A DNA stretch of 64,000 bases from Ecdyonurus torrentis (GCA_949318235.1 OX439133.1:20227993-20291992); one strand, 5' to 3'; shown: positions 11,700 through 24,618, counted from the first letter of the stretch. Numbers and translations are program-made. The notes: generated by a model not told the origin, from the letters alone.

Positions 11700-12440
11700 A
11701 GCTTAAATTAGAATTCAGGTACTGCAGGTTTTGACTGAAAAGTTGCAAAGAAAGAAAAATCTGAAATTTTACACAGTGATACATTAGGATAATTATCTTC
11801 AGATATATGTAAAAAAAAAAAAAAAAAAAAAAAAATTGGAAGGTCACCATGATAGGTATTAAATTATGATTTTTTGAAGTTTTAGTTGTATAACAGCCCA
11901 TGTCAGTTTTAATAATTATATTATATTATATTACCTCTTATTTGATTTTTACGAGTTATAATAATTTTATCATAGGTATTTTTTTTATTTTTTATTTTTT
12001 TAAATTCTTCGTTACATTTTGAATACACTTTTCGTCCAGCCAAGATCCTGACTTGGATCTTGTCGGCTGGTTCGAATATCAATAAAATAATTATACAGTT
12101 TTTTTAGTATTTAAATAAGATAATATATTTAAAAATGTAAGTATACAACATTATTTTGTAATACTACGATATATCATTTCCACATTTTGTATTATGATTT
12201 TTAAATAATAATAATATTTTTCTTTATATATAAATAAAATAATCCTTTTAAAATAATTATTTAATTTTCTTTAATTAATTTCAAGTTTCTAGTGATTTAA
12301 ACATCCGATTTTTTATTTCTTTTTTCAAAATTTTTTCATCATCTAAGATGTTACTAATAACTCTCAAATGGCATCATAAAGTTAAAAAGTTTTTTATTTT
12401 TTATTTTGAGATGCAAGCCAACTATGCAACCCTTAAATTT
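11700..12440 (-). mobile_element. TTAA-4 element, copy 1, split by an insertion
   Basis: Minus-strand TTAA-4 family. The GCAGGTTTTGACTGAAAAGT, TACACAGTGATACATTAGG and GGTCACCATGATAG blocks lie at 11722-11860. The inner half resumes at about 12355 with CTCTCAAATGGCATCATAAA and ends in TGCAACCCTTAAAT. About 360 bp of unrelated AT-rich DNA, including a LINE-like 3' hairpin, separates the halves. A poly-A tract (11812-11836) sits inside. Confidence 0.65.
12010..12095 (+). repeat. LINE/SINE-like 3' end with stem-loop
   Basis: CAGCCAAGATCC and GGATCTTGTCGGCTGG (about 12038-12072) form a stem-loop, followed by TCGAATATCAATAAAATAAT. A hairpin followed by a short AT repeat is typical of LINE 3' ends and of SINEs that borrow them. 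No coding part is attached. It lies inside a split TTAA-4 copy, consistent with a heavily 5'-truncated retroinsertion. Confidence 0.45.
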
Positions 12441-12810
12441 TAATGTACAAAAATAAGTTATTGTTTAATATTTACATTAAAAAAATAATAAAAAATAAGT
12501 TATATAAAGACATTAAAGTATAATTTAATATAAATATAAAATTTTGTGATTTATAATTTTATTTAATTTAAAAAAATATATATTATATTTTTTTAAATTA
12601 AATAAAACTATATATATAGTTTTTTTTTAAATTAATATTTATATTTTTATATACTGTACAATACGACCACAAAGATTTGTACATTCAATCAAAAGCTGTA
12701 GACATATTAGCTAAGTGCTGAAACCAGAAACTGACTATAGATATAATCGGAACATGAAAAGATGTAATGCGTATGTATTCATTTTAAACTTAATCAGGGA
12801 AATTGTATGA

Positions 12811-13176
12811 ATTAAAAAAAAAACGAAAAAAAGAATTATAAAAACATTAAGAATTGGGAATAAATTTGAAAATGATGTGGATTATTTTAAACATTTTAAA
12901 ATCTTACCGATTGAAGAATTAAGAAATTTGAGGTTTTTGTGTCAACATTATTTTATTGAATCTCATGGGATACCAAGATTGCATAATTATAATACTAAAG
13001 TTGCGCAAACAAATCCTTTATTCGTACCAAAAATTGATAATAGATTTAGTGAAAGATTAAATAAATTTATTTTACCTAAGTTGTGGAATCAGAATCCAGG
13101 AAATTTGAAAATATTAAAATCAAAAGATCAGGTAAAAAAGGAGTTAAAAGATTATTTTTTATCTGATTTAAATTGA
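12811..13176 (+). pseudogene. C-terminal fragment of a LINE (Jockey/CR1-like) ORF2
   Basis: This frame is open from just after a TGA at 12808-12810 to the TGA ending at 13176. It has no ATG at its apparent start, so it is a truncated piece. The visible pattern is the usual tail of Jockey/CR1-type reverse-transcriptase proteins: ILPIEELRNLRFLCQHYF, then a YNT...FVPKIDNRFSERLNKFILPKLWN block, then KKELKDYFLSDLN at the end. About 120 residues remain. The polymerase and endonuclease parts are absent. A 3' untranslated region with a hairpin follows. Confidence 0.7.
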
Positions 13177-13450
13177 TAAGTAAATCATTTTGTTCTTATT
13201 TTTAATTTGGTGATGGTAGCGGAAAATACATGCATTATAATATTGTATAAAATAATAATAATTCTATGTTTTTGTTTCTAAATAAGCATAAGAATATTTT
13301 TTATTTTGGCAAATTAAATGAAATTTGTATGCGTATTAAAATGTAAAAATATATATATATATATATAATAATAATAAGTGAACCGACCGATATTGCCTAG
13401 GCCTTGGTTGGATTTCTGTATACGAGTGATATATAATAATAAAAAAAAAA
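13177..13450 (+). repeat. 3' untranslated region and hairpin of the LINE fragment
   Basis: AT-rich sequence with (AT)n and (ATA)n at about 13350-13376. CCGACC at 13383 then pairs with GGTTGG at 13403, enclosing GCCTAGGC. The segment ends in TATATAATAATAAAAAAAAA. A stem-loop just before an A-rich end fits a LINE 3' terminus; the assignment is inferred from position and structure. Confidence 0.5.
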
Positions 13451-13802
13451 GTATTCATTTTAATTTAACTCACAAGAATTTGATAAACTCGATAGTCTGA
13501 CATAAATATCAGACTTGGACACTAACGACGTTACGTAATTTCACTACTTTTTGATAGCAGTATCGTTAATGCTTTACTTTTTGAAACAAATTTTTGCCAT
13601 GTAACGACACTATGTAACGATGCTATTTCGACACTATTTCAAGCACTGAAAGAAATAAGCCACTAAATCTATAAATTCACAAATATGCTTTCTTTATTAT
13701 AAAGTAATTCATAATTCCTTATATAACTTTATTTAAAATCTCCCTATGTATATCAGAAAACAGCAACAATATTTTTAATTTTAATGTGTTTATAAAATAT
13801 TT

Positions 13803-14183
13803 TTGGGGTAGGTGACCGACTGATATCTCGCAAACTAGACTGTTGCGAAAAATAATATTAACACAAAGGAAAGAAGAAATGGTATTTAAAAGTTTAATTA
13901 CGTCAAACATGTAAAAACACGATCAAATCTTTAAGTTATTGCCCTTTAAAAATAACGTAAATGAGACATTCAAATGTTAGTCAAATTAGAAATTTATAAA
14001 AAAATATTATTAAAACTTTTTTCGAAACAAAAACATGTAATATATTATTTATTAAATTTACTCAATTTTATTTGAAAATTATTTTGTTAGTTTTGTTGAA
14101 AATAAATTATTAAAGAAATTATTATAAAAATATCGTTCTTCTTTTATCAAATTCTGGTCCAAGTCAGTAACCTTCTACTTTAA
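13803..14183 (+). mobile_element. TTAA-5 repeat, copy 1
   Basis: It aligns throughout with 43009-43399: GACCGACTGATATCTCGCAA, CGTCAAACATGTAAAAACAC, TTATTAAAACTTTTTTCG, and the right end GTCCAAGTCAGTAACC...TTAA. The left end is eroded (GGGGTAGGTGACC rather than TTAAGG). No coding capacity. Confidence 0.7.
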
Positions 14184-14433
14184 GAAAGCATTATTTGTTA
14201 AAATAGAAGCAAATATAGTAAAGTAACGTTAAAAATAACCTCACTTCTTTTAATTAAGATTAGTGTGTAATGTATTATGTGTCATTACTTTTCGTGACGT
14301 ATAGTGAGTAACGCAAAGAAGTTATAAAAAATCGGTAACGTGATCAAGTGTGCTAATAAGTGAACATTGAAGGAAGATCTTATATTATTTTATACAATTT
14401 CATAAAATAATATAGTATATATTAGTAGAAATG

Positions 14434-14772
14434 TTAAGGGAGTAGGGTACCGACCTTATATCTAAAAAACTAGAAATGTTTTGAGTCTCAATTTGTTGTC
14501 ATTGTGTAGCTACGGGTCACATCTATATAGCGGTGATAAAATTTTCATTATGTTTGATCGTCCCCATTAATAGAACAAAATTATTGAAATTACATTGGGT
14601 CTTATGGGCTTAAAATTTCAAAAAATTATATAAAATTAATTTGCACAATGACCCCCCAAAATTGTTATATATTTGAAATTGTCTCAAGCTGAAGTATCAT
14701 TGTGCAAAATTTCATCTTTTTTTGACGAGAAAAGTTTGTCTAATGGCCGACGTCGGAACCCTACTCCCTTAA
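14434..14772 (+). mobile_element. TTAA-3 element, copy 1
   Basis: A 339-bp element from TTAAGGGAGTAGGG to CCCTACTCCCTTAA, so the ends are inverted repeats and TTAA is present on both sides. The interior includes GGTCACATCTATATAGCGG, TGACCCCCCAAAATTG and GGCCGACGTCGG. Other copies: 19259-19595, 21424-21887 (minus) and 56504-56841. No transposase frame. Confidence 0.85.
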
Positions 14773-15762
14773 CATAATTATTGCAAATGAATTTATTCTT
14801 AAATAGCATTGGAAAATATTACATTAGTTATCATTTACCAAATTATTTCAATAACTATATCCTTTTTGTATTGTTAAAACAAAATTTTAATTAACTACAG
14901 TATATAGCATTGCAAAATAAAATTGGTCTAATACAAATCGGGAGAGTTATATATTGAAATTTAAATTAAATATTTTTGAAATAAGCTTCATGTTAATTTT
15001 TTGGCTCCCTTTTTTTAATTATTGATACGTCTTGAAATAATTTGTCATATAGCTCTTTGCTAATACTAAACTTTATAAATATATAATATTCTTTTTTTAA
15101 TAAATAAAAGAATTTTGAGGTAAATTTGAAACCTATGACCCTTAAAACCGGGTTTCTATGCAAAAAATATTATAAAATTCAAAGAGGGGGGGGGGGGGGA
15201 GAGAAAGAGAAATTTTTACAAAATTCAATGAAAAAGTATTTTAGGACCTTAAACTTGTTAGGGGTAGAGGAGAGAGAGAGAGAGAGAGAGAGAGCAATAA
15301 CATCTCAAAATGTTAAACGCATAAACATAAAAAAAAGTAATAAAATTATCATTTCACTTATGTAAATATCAAATAAAACATGATAATTGAATTTTAATGC
15401 ATAAATATAAAAAAATATATGTCATAAAAATAAACATTATTTTATGAAAATAGGTTTTTAAAGTCATGAAACATTTGAACATATCATAAATGTTTGTTTT
15501 TTTTTCCTTGTTCATTTTAAAATATGTATAAATTTTATATATGTCAATATTTTCTTTCCACTTATGATAAATTTGATATTTATTTAACTTATATTTGCAT
15601 AAAAATTTTAGTAGGAAAAATATTTTGTTATTTTTTTTATAAAATTTCAAAAAAACATGTGGAGTGTGTTTTTAAAACACAAACAGATAATTTTGATTAA
15701 AATAGAAGAATGCATGTTTAGTCATTTTTTTAAAAAAATATAACATAAAATACTAGCTTGTG
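14773..15762. other. AT-rich DNA with small simple repeats
   Basis: No gene-like frame. Visible items are a poly-G run at 15186-15199 and (GA)n at 15267-15294. The frames at 15126-15365 and 15369-15650 have low-complexity Lys/Ile/Asn-rich translations only. Confidence 0.55.
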
Positions 15763-15930
15763 CCGTAGTGAATCTCATTAACAGTGATTAGCTGTCCAAG
15801 AATATAAGACACATTCATTGGTTGATCCTGTTTTTTGAGCTGATGAAATGAGTCATTTTTCTATAATGGCCCATGTTATATAATTTAGCACTCACATGGT
15901 GTCAACTTTAACATGAATGAAACCACCTTT
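15763..15930 (+). repeat. Dispersed repeat family R10, copy 1
   Basis: It contains AAGACACATTCATTGGTTGA followed by a TTGAGCTGATGAAATGAGTC block; both recur at 34485-34600. It then runs into GGCCCATGTTATATAATTTA and CACATGGTGTCAACTTTAAC, shared with 60985-61030. Confidence 0.6.
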
Positions 15931-16962
15931 TATATTTAAGAGTACTGATGATAGACTCAGGGTAGACTATCATTATATTAGCTGTATATTGTAATGTACG
16001 CTGCTTTCGTTAACTTCGATGACTTATAAACTTTTTTAAATGGACTTAATATGCATTATCGAAATTTACTTTTTATCAGATTATAGTTCCTTGTTACAGA
16101 TTTTCAATTGCCATGACTATCAACAAAAGATTTCATGTATAATCTTTATTATTTAATGTTTAAAAACAAAATTTATATAAATAAAATATCATTTAATTTA
16201 AATAATTGTTAAATATTTTTTAAATAATCCTAAAAAAAAAAAAAAAAAAAAAAATTAATAATAATAATAATATAAAACTAAAATAATGTAATAAATTACT
16301 TAAATTAATATTACAAGTAATATTAATATTATGACAAATATTCTATGTACGAAAATAATAAATATCTTTTAAAGTTTATAAATAATAAAATTATTATTGT
16401 ACCAGTATTCAAGATCTTACCCCTTTTTCTCATATCATAGCATGGAATATGAAATTGCTTTTTCTAGTAGCGAAATATCACGTGTTTATTTAAGAGTTAT
16501 GTTTTAAGTATGTTCACATAAATTTATACATGAAACGTGCTTTTGAGGTCTTTAAGTGCCTTTTAGTTAGATTTAGATAAACTAATTTTATATTCCACCC
16601 TAAAATGTGAACTTATTTACTTTTTATTTTGTTTTAACTTAAAATAAAATATTATTTTATACTATAAATATAATGCATTATTATTTTTAAATATTAATTA
16701 TTAAATAGTTAAAATTAAAATCTTTTATTATTAATTTAGTTGTATTTTTATAAATTTAATTGAGACCTATATTATGATTATAATACAGTATAAAAGCTTA
16801 ATACCAGATCTGTTTGAGTTCAGCGTGAATAGAGATTACAAGACATAGTAATGTATTAAAATAAATGTTTTGATTTGAAGAATCTTAAAGGAGTAGTTTA
16901 GAAAAAAACATAATCATTTACATGAAAAAAAAAAAAAAAAAAACTTGAAGGGACTTACATAA
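15931..16962. other. AT-rich DNA, nothing recognised
   Basis: It includes a poly-A run near 16232-16254 and AAT-type low-complexity sequence. No repeat family or frame could be assigned. Confidence 0.55.
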
Positions 16963-17200
16963 CTAACTATTGTCTCAAAACCCAACAGTAGCCCCGTAGC
17001 AATGATCAGAAATTTCAATTTATGCAACCCGCAAAATATTTTCATACTAATTTTTGCATGTTTCTGACGTCATAAACATGAATAGTCACGCGAATTGCAT
17101 ACTTTACAGTATTTCCACGTTCTCTCGTCAGGCAACATTAACATTTAGGTAAAAATTATAATCAGTTTGAAGATCTCAATTCGTGTTTATACTATTACTT
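16963..17200 (-). mobile_element. TTAA-1 element, copy 3 (truncated)
   Basis: It begins at the right-end half of the family (TTGTCTCAAAACCCAACAGT). It passes the TGACGTCA octamer at 17065 and CATACTTTACAGTATTTCCA. The match fades after the GAAGATCTCAATTCGTG block near 17190, so the terminal 30-40 bp are missing or diverged. Confidence 0.7.
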
Positions 17201-17544
17201 TCTTAAGGCATTAAAACTACTATAACACTAAAAATTGTAAGAAAAGAAAATCAGCTGTTTAAAATAGAAATCTGATTGGTGATTATTTTGATCTTGAATC
17301 TTATCTATTATTTACATAGAGCTCATAGTTGCATGACAAAAAAAACATCTTTACGAGGTGTCTTTTTGGAACATCTGACGTCTAACATTTGGTCTAAAGT
17401 ATAAATGTCCCAAGTATTCCAGTCCCATAAGAAATTTCTGAAATTTTTTTCATTATTGAGAGGTCACGATTGCCTTTTAAATGCATGTTATTTTAGTGAG
17501 GTTTTCAACAATACAGAAATAATTCGGTAAGAATACTTGGTATA

Positions 17545-17700
17545 TAGGGACTTTAATTTGGGCAATCATACATTAGGATAAGGTATCTTCAAATATGTAT
17601 GAAGTTTGGGGGGATATGCTAGATTTTAAATTATATTTTTTTGTAGTTTTAGGTTCATAAGAGCCAATTATTATTTATCTCTCTTATCTGATTGTCACAA
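17545..17700 (-). mobile_element. TTAA-4 fragment, copy 2
   Basis: It contains ATACATTAGGATAAGGTATC, TTGGGGGGATATGCTAGATT and TCTTATCTGATTGTCAC, in family order on the minus strand. Both ends are missing. Confidence 0.6.
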
Positions 17701-17751
17701 ATTCTGTCATAAATTCATAAATTCTGTAGAGAGATCACGAAAAAGACAACA

Positions 17752-17756
<5 letters not shown>

Positions 17757-17832
<76 letters not shown>

Positions 17833-17846
17833 AAAGAGAGAGGGAG
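17757..17846 (+). repeat. (AG)n microsatellite, about 90 bp
   Basis: A nearly perfect AG run with a few interruptions at its 3' edge (AGTAAAAGAGAG). The poly Ser-Leu frame on the minus strand is its translation. Confidence 0.95.
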
Positions 17847-17893
17847 AGAGCAATAAGATAAATAATAATAATAATTAATAATATTATACTTTC

Positions 17894-18240
17894 TTAAAGC
17901 CAAAGACCACATAAAACCACATGTGCTTTTTAATGAATAAATACAAAATGGGATCTTCAAAACTGATGACAATTTTTTTCCAGAATGTTAGTGTAGCCCC
18001 ACGAGAGAAAGTGAAAATACTGTAAAGTATGCAATTTCCGGGACTATTCAAGTTTATGACGTCAGAAACAGGCAAAAATTAGCCTGAAAATGTTGTGCGG
18101 GTTGCATAAAACGAGTTTTCTGATCACTGCTACGTAGCTATACAGTTGTGTTTTGAGACAAACTAAAGTTATTTATTTACGTCCCATCAAGTGTTTTGAG
18201 ATATAAATGCTTATGTTTTTCTCATGGTCTATTCCTTTAA
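17894..18240 (+). mobile_element. TTAA-1 element, copy 4
   Basis: Full length, from TTAAAGCCAAAGACCAC to GGTCTATTCCTTTAA, 347 bp. TGACGTCA is at 18057. The ends match copy 1 closely, with TTAA retained on both sides. Confidence 0.8.
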
Positions 18241-18407
18241 GGCGTTGTGAGGGCATGACAGCCCTATTTTACAAAACCTTGACCATACGAAAAACCTTAA
18301 TAGAAAGATAGAACAGTTAAAAGAGACAGAAATAAAGAGAGAGAGAATGCGCGAGACAGCAGTAAGAGAGAGGAAGAGAGAAAGCAGTTAGAAAGGGAGT
18401 CAGAGAG

Positions 18408-18414
<7 letters not shown>

Positions 18415-18472
<58 letters not shown>
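18415..18472 (+). repeat. (GA)n microsatellite, about 58 bp
   Basis: A perfect GA run preceded by about 90 bp of purine-rich GA-like sequence from 18330, which looks like an older, decayed part of the same array. Confidence 0.95.
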
Positions 18473-18476
<4 letters not shown>

Positions 18477-19258
18477 TGACAAGATCACACCACACCAACA
18501 CATGCAGATGACAGCTGGTTTAATTGCTCAGGGAAAAAGGTTCAAACCCAAGTCATCTCTTTTCATAATAATAATAATAATAATGATAATATTTTTCATA
18601 AACATAAACATAATATTTCATTTTTTTTAAGATGACAGTTTTAAACGAAACACTTTGCATAGTATATCCTCAATGGGAATAGTATTAAACAGAAAATATA
18701 TATAGTGTCTTCTTCATTTTAGGAAGTAAAGTATGCTACACGTGTATTTCATATTCATTATTTTAATTTCATGGTCTACAAAGTCAAATTTTAACAAGTT
18801 TAATACGATTTTTCATAAGTTTCACATAGTAGAGATTAAAAGATTTTTTTTTTTTTTTTTTTCCCCTTTTGCTTTTTACATAATATACTTTTAATGAAAT
18901 GAAGCAACGCCAATACACGCCACAATTTTAAATTATAGCCTATGTGTATCTTTAGTGATGAAAATGATAATAATTAAAATATGTGTGTTTTAACGGGTGC
19001 ATTCACAAATTCATATATATATTTTTTATAACTTGGAGCAAAAAATGGTTGAAAGGCATTGTATTAAATGGGGATAATTATTTTGCTACAAAAAAATACA
19101 GAACGATAAAATGTTGAATGCAATTTTACAAATCCTAACTTGAATCACATTCCTTTGTAACTGTCATTTTTATGATTTTCTTTTCAATATATGATATTAC
19201 AAATATGTTATCCTATAGAAGAGTTCTTAATTCTTATTATTTTAATTTTCAATACATG
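18473..19258. other. AT-rich DNA, nothing recognised
   Basis: It contains an (ATA)n run at 18568-18590 and a poly-T tract at 18845-18862. No gene or family recognised. Confidence 0.55.
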
Positions 19259-19595
19259 TTAAGGGAGTAGGGTCTCGACCTTATATCTCAAAAACTAGAA
19301 CGTATTTCTGGTCTAAATTTGGTGTCATTGTGTAGGTAAGGGTCACACCTAGCCGTGATAAAAATTTCATGATGTTTGACCGTCCCGAAAAAAAGAAGAA
19401 AATTATTGAAATTAACATTGGGGCTTATGGGCTTAGAATTTCAAAAAATCACATAAAATTAATTTGCACAATGACCCCCAAAATTTTTATATATTTGAAA
19501 TTGTCTCAAGCTGAAGTATCATTGTGTAAAAGTTCAGATTTTTTTGACGAGAAAAGTTTGAGTCTAATGGCCGACGTCGGTCCCCTACCCCCTTA
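19259..19595 (+). mobile_element. TTAA-3 element, copy 2
   Basis: It starts TTAAGGGAGTAGGGTCTCG and ends CCCCTACCCCCTTA, with the right TTAA changed to TTAT. The interior is nearly the same as copies 1 and 4. The 83-codon frame inside (from 19369) is also open in copy 4's neighbourhood but has no protein-family features; I regard it as chance. Confidence 0.85.
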
Positions 19596-20019
19596 TCTTA
19601 ATTATGCAATGTTTAAATAAATGTCAAATAACAACTTACTATTCATATATTTTTTTCAGTATTGATCAGCACTATTTTTTACATTATTATTGTTAATATT
19701 TCTTTGACAAGTTTGGCATTAGATCTTGGGTAGGATAATAAAATATATAAACCTTTTTTTAAAGATATTTAAAATATATATTAATTAATAATTATATATA
19801 AAAAAATTTATTAATGTTTTTAATAAATTACTTTTTTTTTATATTTTAAAATTACAGTAATTTAATTTGTAAATTTAATGCTAACAAAATAAAAAAAAAG
19901 AGAGAAAAAAGGTATAATTTATGTTGACTTACTTTTGTTTTAAACAGATAGTACTACGTATATAAAATTTTGTCGGCAAACTTTCAGCAAGAATACGTTT
20001 ATATTATTCTTAAATGGAC

Positions 20020-20295
20020 AACAATTATGATAAGGGATTATGCGCATGACGTCATATTTAATGCACTTGGACGCCATACTGGAGTAATGAATAACATTGC
20101 TCAGCATAAGACAAACGTAGTTTTTGGCTATTTTCTTTGAAACATCGGTTATGGGTTTTGATTGCACATACTTGAAATACTTTAATTCTACCTATTAACA
20201 ACATCAGTGCTCTCAAAAATATTGATTTAATATTTTTAAAATGGCAAAATGTGTCCTATTACCCTTTGCGGCCCATGTTATTTTCTTTAAAGGGA
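20020..20295 (-). repeat. R7 repeat, copy 3
   Basis: Reverse orientation: TATGCGCATGACGTCATATT, CTTGGACGCCATACTGGAG, AACATTGCTCAGCATAAG, then CATCAGTGCTCTCAAAAATA and GCGGCCCATGTTATTT. This is the most complete copy and gives the motif order of the family. Confidence 0.75.
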
Positions 20296-21423
20296 AAGTC
20301 AACAATGGCTTTGTTAATAGGTAACGTCGTGTAATTAAACCTCCCGAAATCGCGATTTTAAAATTTTAATTGTTAACGCGCTGAGAGCAACCGCAGTTTA
20401 GCAAGTTAGTACCTACGTCACAGCTACAACTTGCTCTCACGTTAGCTTGGCGCTATCTGGAGTTAGTCTTATCTTTGCATAAATTATTTTACTACATATC
20501 TGTAGACGTAAAAATATTTTATATACGTAAAATTTGATGTCAAGCAGCGAGAGTGTGAAGGTGACAAATAAGGGTGACTTTTGCTCGTGCCAGGCTAGTG
20601 TGAAATCGGGTTAATCGTTTCGAAGGATAGGTCTTTTTTATTCTTCCTATAGATCCGCACACTGGCAAAGAATAACAAGTTACCAAAAGGGTTTTGTTTG
20701 CAAATAACACGAAATTCGTTCTATCTACTTTAATAAAAATGTATTTATTGTTTTTTAAACATAATTTAATATGTTTATTTAAGTAGCTGAGTAGTAGTTT
20801 AAAATATATACTTCCTTATCAATAGTAAATTTTCATTGATATAAAAATTGTTCCTCATCATTATATTATATATCAATTCGGTTCGGACTCCATACTCTTC
20901 GAAGTTGATCGATTTTCCTATTTTAGTACGAGTGGACTGTAAAATTATAAAATTTATAACAAAACTAAATAATTATTTAAAAATTATATACTATTATATT
21001 TATTTTAAAACAAAATTAAAATTATATGTTTATAAATTAACTATTTTTGTTACAATTAAAAAAATTTAATTTAATATTTTTTATTTTATAAATTTAAAGT
21101 AAAAAATAATAATAATAAAAATAAATACATACTATTATTCTGTACACCTAAAATATTATATTTTGTGTATACAATTTTGTTGACAAAATGTCTACATTGT
21201 TTATAATTGGACTACAATTACGTGTCATACTACATGAGGTCAAACTTCTCTTATATTATGTTATTATTATTATTAAATATAATTATTCAAAGTGTCAAAC
21301 TATAGAAGGGCCTGGAAGTGTTTATACATTGTTCTCTGTTATTACTTACGTTATAATTTATATATATGTACAGAGGGTGCCAATAGCCAACTGATTATAG
21401 TACAGGTCAAATGTACGAGTAAT
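20296..21423. other. Unassigned DNA, partly GC-elevated
   Basis: The 20300-20640 part has more CpG-containing words (GCGCTGAGAGCAACCGC, CGTTAGCTTGGCGCTATC) than its surroundings. It may be an unidentified single-copy repeat. From 20700 the sequence is AT-rich and featureless. Confidence 0.5.
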
Positions 21424-21887
21424 TTAAGGGAGTAGGTGACCAACGTCGGTCATTAGACACAAACTTTTCTTGTCAAAAAAATTTGAAATTTTGTACAATG
21501 ATACTTCAGCTTGAGATAGTAATGCTGTTCGTAAACCCTGTTCTTTGCTCTTAAAATGACGATCAGCTATGGTTAATCAAATGGAATGCGCATTTTTTGG
21601 TGCAAGAGAACAGGGTTTACGAACAGCATTAATTTCAAATATATAAAAATTTTGCGGGGTCACCGTGCAAATTAATTTTATATGATTTTTTGATATTTTA
21701 AGCCCATTAGGCCCAATGTTAATTTCAATAATTTATTTTTCCTTTTTTCGAGACGGTCAAACATTATGAAATTTTTATCACAGCTAGGTGTGACCTTTAG
21801 CTACACAATGACATAATATTTAGACCCAAAACAATTTTATTATTATTTTTTTTTTTTAGATATAAGGTTAGTACCCTACTCTATTAA
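21424..21887 (-). mobile_element. TTAA-3 element, copy 3, carrying a nested hairpin
   Basis: It runs from TTAAGGGAGTAGGTGACC to GTACCCTACTCTATTAA, so both TTAA ends are kept. The interior matches the family in reverse but is broken by a 112-bp hairpin at 21520-21631, between CTTGAGATAG and ATTTCAAATATATAAA. Confidence 0.8.
21520..21631. mobile_element. 112-bp hairpin MITE (family H6), copy 1
   Basis: The ends TAATGCTGTTCGTAAACCCT and AGGGTTTACGAACAGCATTA are perfect inverted repeats. The interior has ATGACGATCAGCTATGG and GGAATGCGCATTTTTT. It clearly inserted into a TTAA-3 copy, because three other TTAA-3 copies are continuous here. Relatives are at 56042-56166 and, more degraded, 51787-51900. 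Confidence 0.85.
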
Positions 21888-21894
21888 GTCTTGG

Positions 21895-22205
21895 AAAGTC
21901 TAAATATCTCACTCTTTTTAGTCCCCGACTTTTTAAAAATAATTTCACTCTCGTATATTTTAACCAAGTTTTTATGCAGCTCAGAATGACAAAAAAAAAT
22001 GTAACTTTTGTCAAAAAAGTTTTCTTACTTTTGCGGACCCTCTAACCTCTAACCACTCAAGAATGCTCAAAATATCTTTAAAAATCGTTTAAATTCAAGG
22101 GCGTTTTCTGGTCTAATTTTTGTATTTTTATCTCGATTTTTTCGATTTTTTTTCAATATTTGTTTCTATTTTGTCCACTATTGTATACTGGGACTGAAGA
22201 GGCTA
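21895..22205 (-). repeat. Dispersed repeat family R14, copy 1
   Basis: Reverse-complement match to 43645-43935. Shared words include the GTATACTGGGACTGAAGAGG end (22183), a TAACCAAGTTTTTATGCAGCT block, and a GCGGACCCTCTAACC block. Length about 300 bp. Non-coding. Confidence 0.7.
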
Positions 22206-22453
22206 ATGCAGTTCGAGATTTTTATTTTATGTACCATTACAAAAAATAATAATAATAATCTACGAGTTTCAGTCAGAAGATTTTTCAAGATTACAATGTG
22301 TTCATAGATACTTAGGGTGCAAAATTACATTATGATAATTGATATGATAACATTACTTTTTACGTATTTTTTTCTATTGTTTTTAATAAATATGGTTAAC
22401 ATTTTTTTAACTCTGATATTAAATATATATATTTTGTTATGCTCTCTCAACTT

Positions 22454-22485
<32 letters not shown>

Positions 22486-22985
22486 AATTGTGTAGAATGA
22501 GCAGTTTGGAGCAGTAATGCTTTCATATTTATATAATGAAACACGAGAATTAGTTTCTTTGTTGTTTGCTGTTTTAATTATTAAAAACAAACACATATAA
22601 TAATAGCTGTAATTAACTGTTCTATAGTATAAAACAAACAGCGTCACAAAAAAAAAAACACAAAAAAAAAAAAACACAAAAAGAAAAAAAAAAAAAAAAA
22701 AAACACTAAAGATCTTAAATTACGTATTCAGAAATATTATTATCAGTATATCAATATAAATATATTCCTACTCAATTATATACCTTTAATTAATACAGTA
22801 TTAATGAGAAAGTTTTCATATCCTAAATTTGAACTTTTTTTAAAATGTAATTTAGATTAAATTTTAAAGCTCGACCTTGTATTTTTAGAATATCAAACTT
22901 TAATAAAACACCATATACATACTAATGAATGTACTGTATGTTTTATTAATGGTAACAATAGGTATAAAAAGTAAATAGGCACAGG
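22206..22985. other. AT-rich DNA with poly-A/T
   Basis: A poly-T tract at 22452-22479 and interrupted poly-A at 22648-22704. No gene recognised; the short frames here are homopolymer translations. Confidence 0.55.
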
Positions 22986-22986
22986 A

Positions 22987-23255
<269 letters not shown>

Positions 23256-23548
23256 ATAAACACACAAACAATAATGTATTTATAGGCATGAACAAAGATA
23301 AAAACGTAATAATTATGCGTACTAAATTTCAAAAACATTTATTCATAACAACATACAATATTTGATAGCGACTATGTTATGTAGAATTATTATGTTTTAA
23401 TCTACATGCAGCATAATTATTTATTTAATGTTACTATTTTAACAGCATTTATGCTCTGTGACTTTTAAACCAGCATTTTCTATTTATTAAATTACTTTTT
23501 TTTTTTTTAACCATGTATGTTATAATATAATAATAATAATAATTTGAT

Positions 23549-24055
23549 TTAAAGGCATAGACCACATGAAACAACATGTAATTTTTAATGATTAAACAAA
23601 ATGATCTCTAAAACTGATGACAATTTTTAACAGAATATAAATGTAGCCCTATACAAGAGAGTATGATAATACTGTAAAGTGTGCTATTTGCGTGACTATT
23701 CCAGTTTCTGAAGTCAGAAACTATTAAAAGTTAGTACAATTATGTTGTGCGGGTTGTTTAAATTGAAATTTTCTGACTACTGATACGGAGCTACAGTTTG
23801 GTTTTCAGACAAACTAAAGTTTAAGTAATTTCCATCAAGTGTGTGATGTAAATTGACTTATAATAAAGTAAAAACTGTTTTGAAACTGACTATAAGTGAT
23901 TTTGCTCATATCCGCTTCCGTTTCCACGTACTACGCATGCGTAGTAAGTAGAAAGGGAAGCGGATGTGACCGAAATCGCTTAAAGTCGGACTCAAAACTG
24001 TAGTTCCTTCATTAGTTAATACTAATATGTGTGTTTTTCTGGTCTAAGTCTTTAA
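23549..24055 (+). mobile_element. TTAA-1 element, copy 5, with nested element R4
   Basis: It starts TTAAAGGCATAGACCACATG and ends TTCTGGTCTAAGTCTTTAA. The interior is interrupted at about 23861-24018, after CATCAAGTGTGTGATGTAAA, by an unrelated palindromic element. Without that insert its length matches the other copies. Confidence 0.8.
23861..24018. mobile_element. Palindromic element R4, copy 1
   Basis: The arms CATATCCGCTTCCGTTTCCA and AGGGAAGCGGATGTGACCG flank the palindromic core TACTACGCATGCGTAGTA. The outer ends are AAAACTGTTTTGAAACTGAC and GGACTCAAAACTGTAGTTCC. Copies at 32868-33004 and 52649-53140. Nested inside a TTAA-1 copy. No coding capacity; superfamily unknown. Confidence 0.8.

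Positions 24056-24618
<563 letters not shown>

Noticed and set aside
19369..19620. 83-codon frame in TTAA-3
   Set aside because: Partly open in the 56504 copy as well, but other copies carry stops and shifts, and the sequence lies in a short non-autonomous element.
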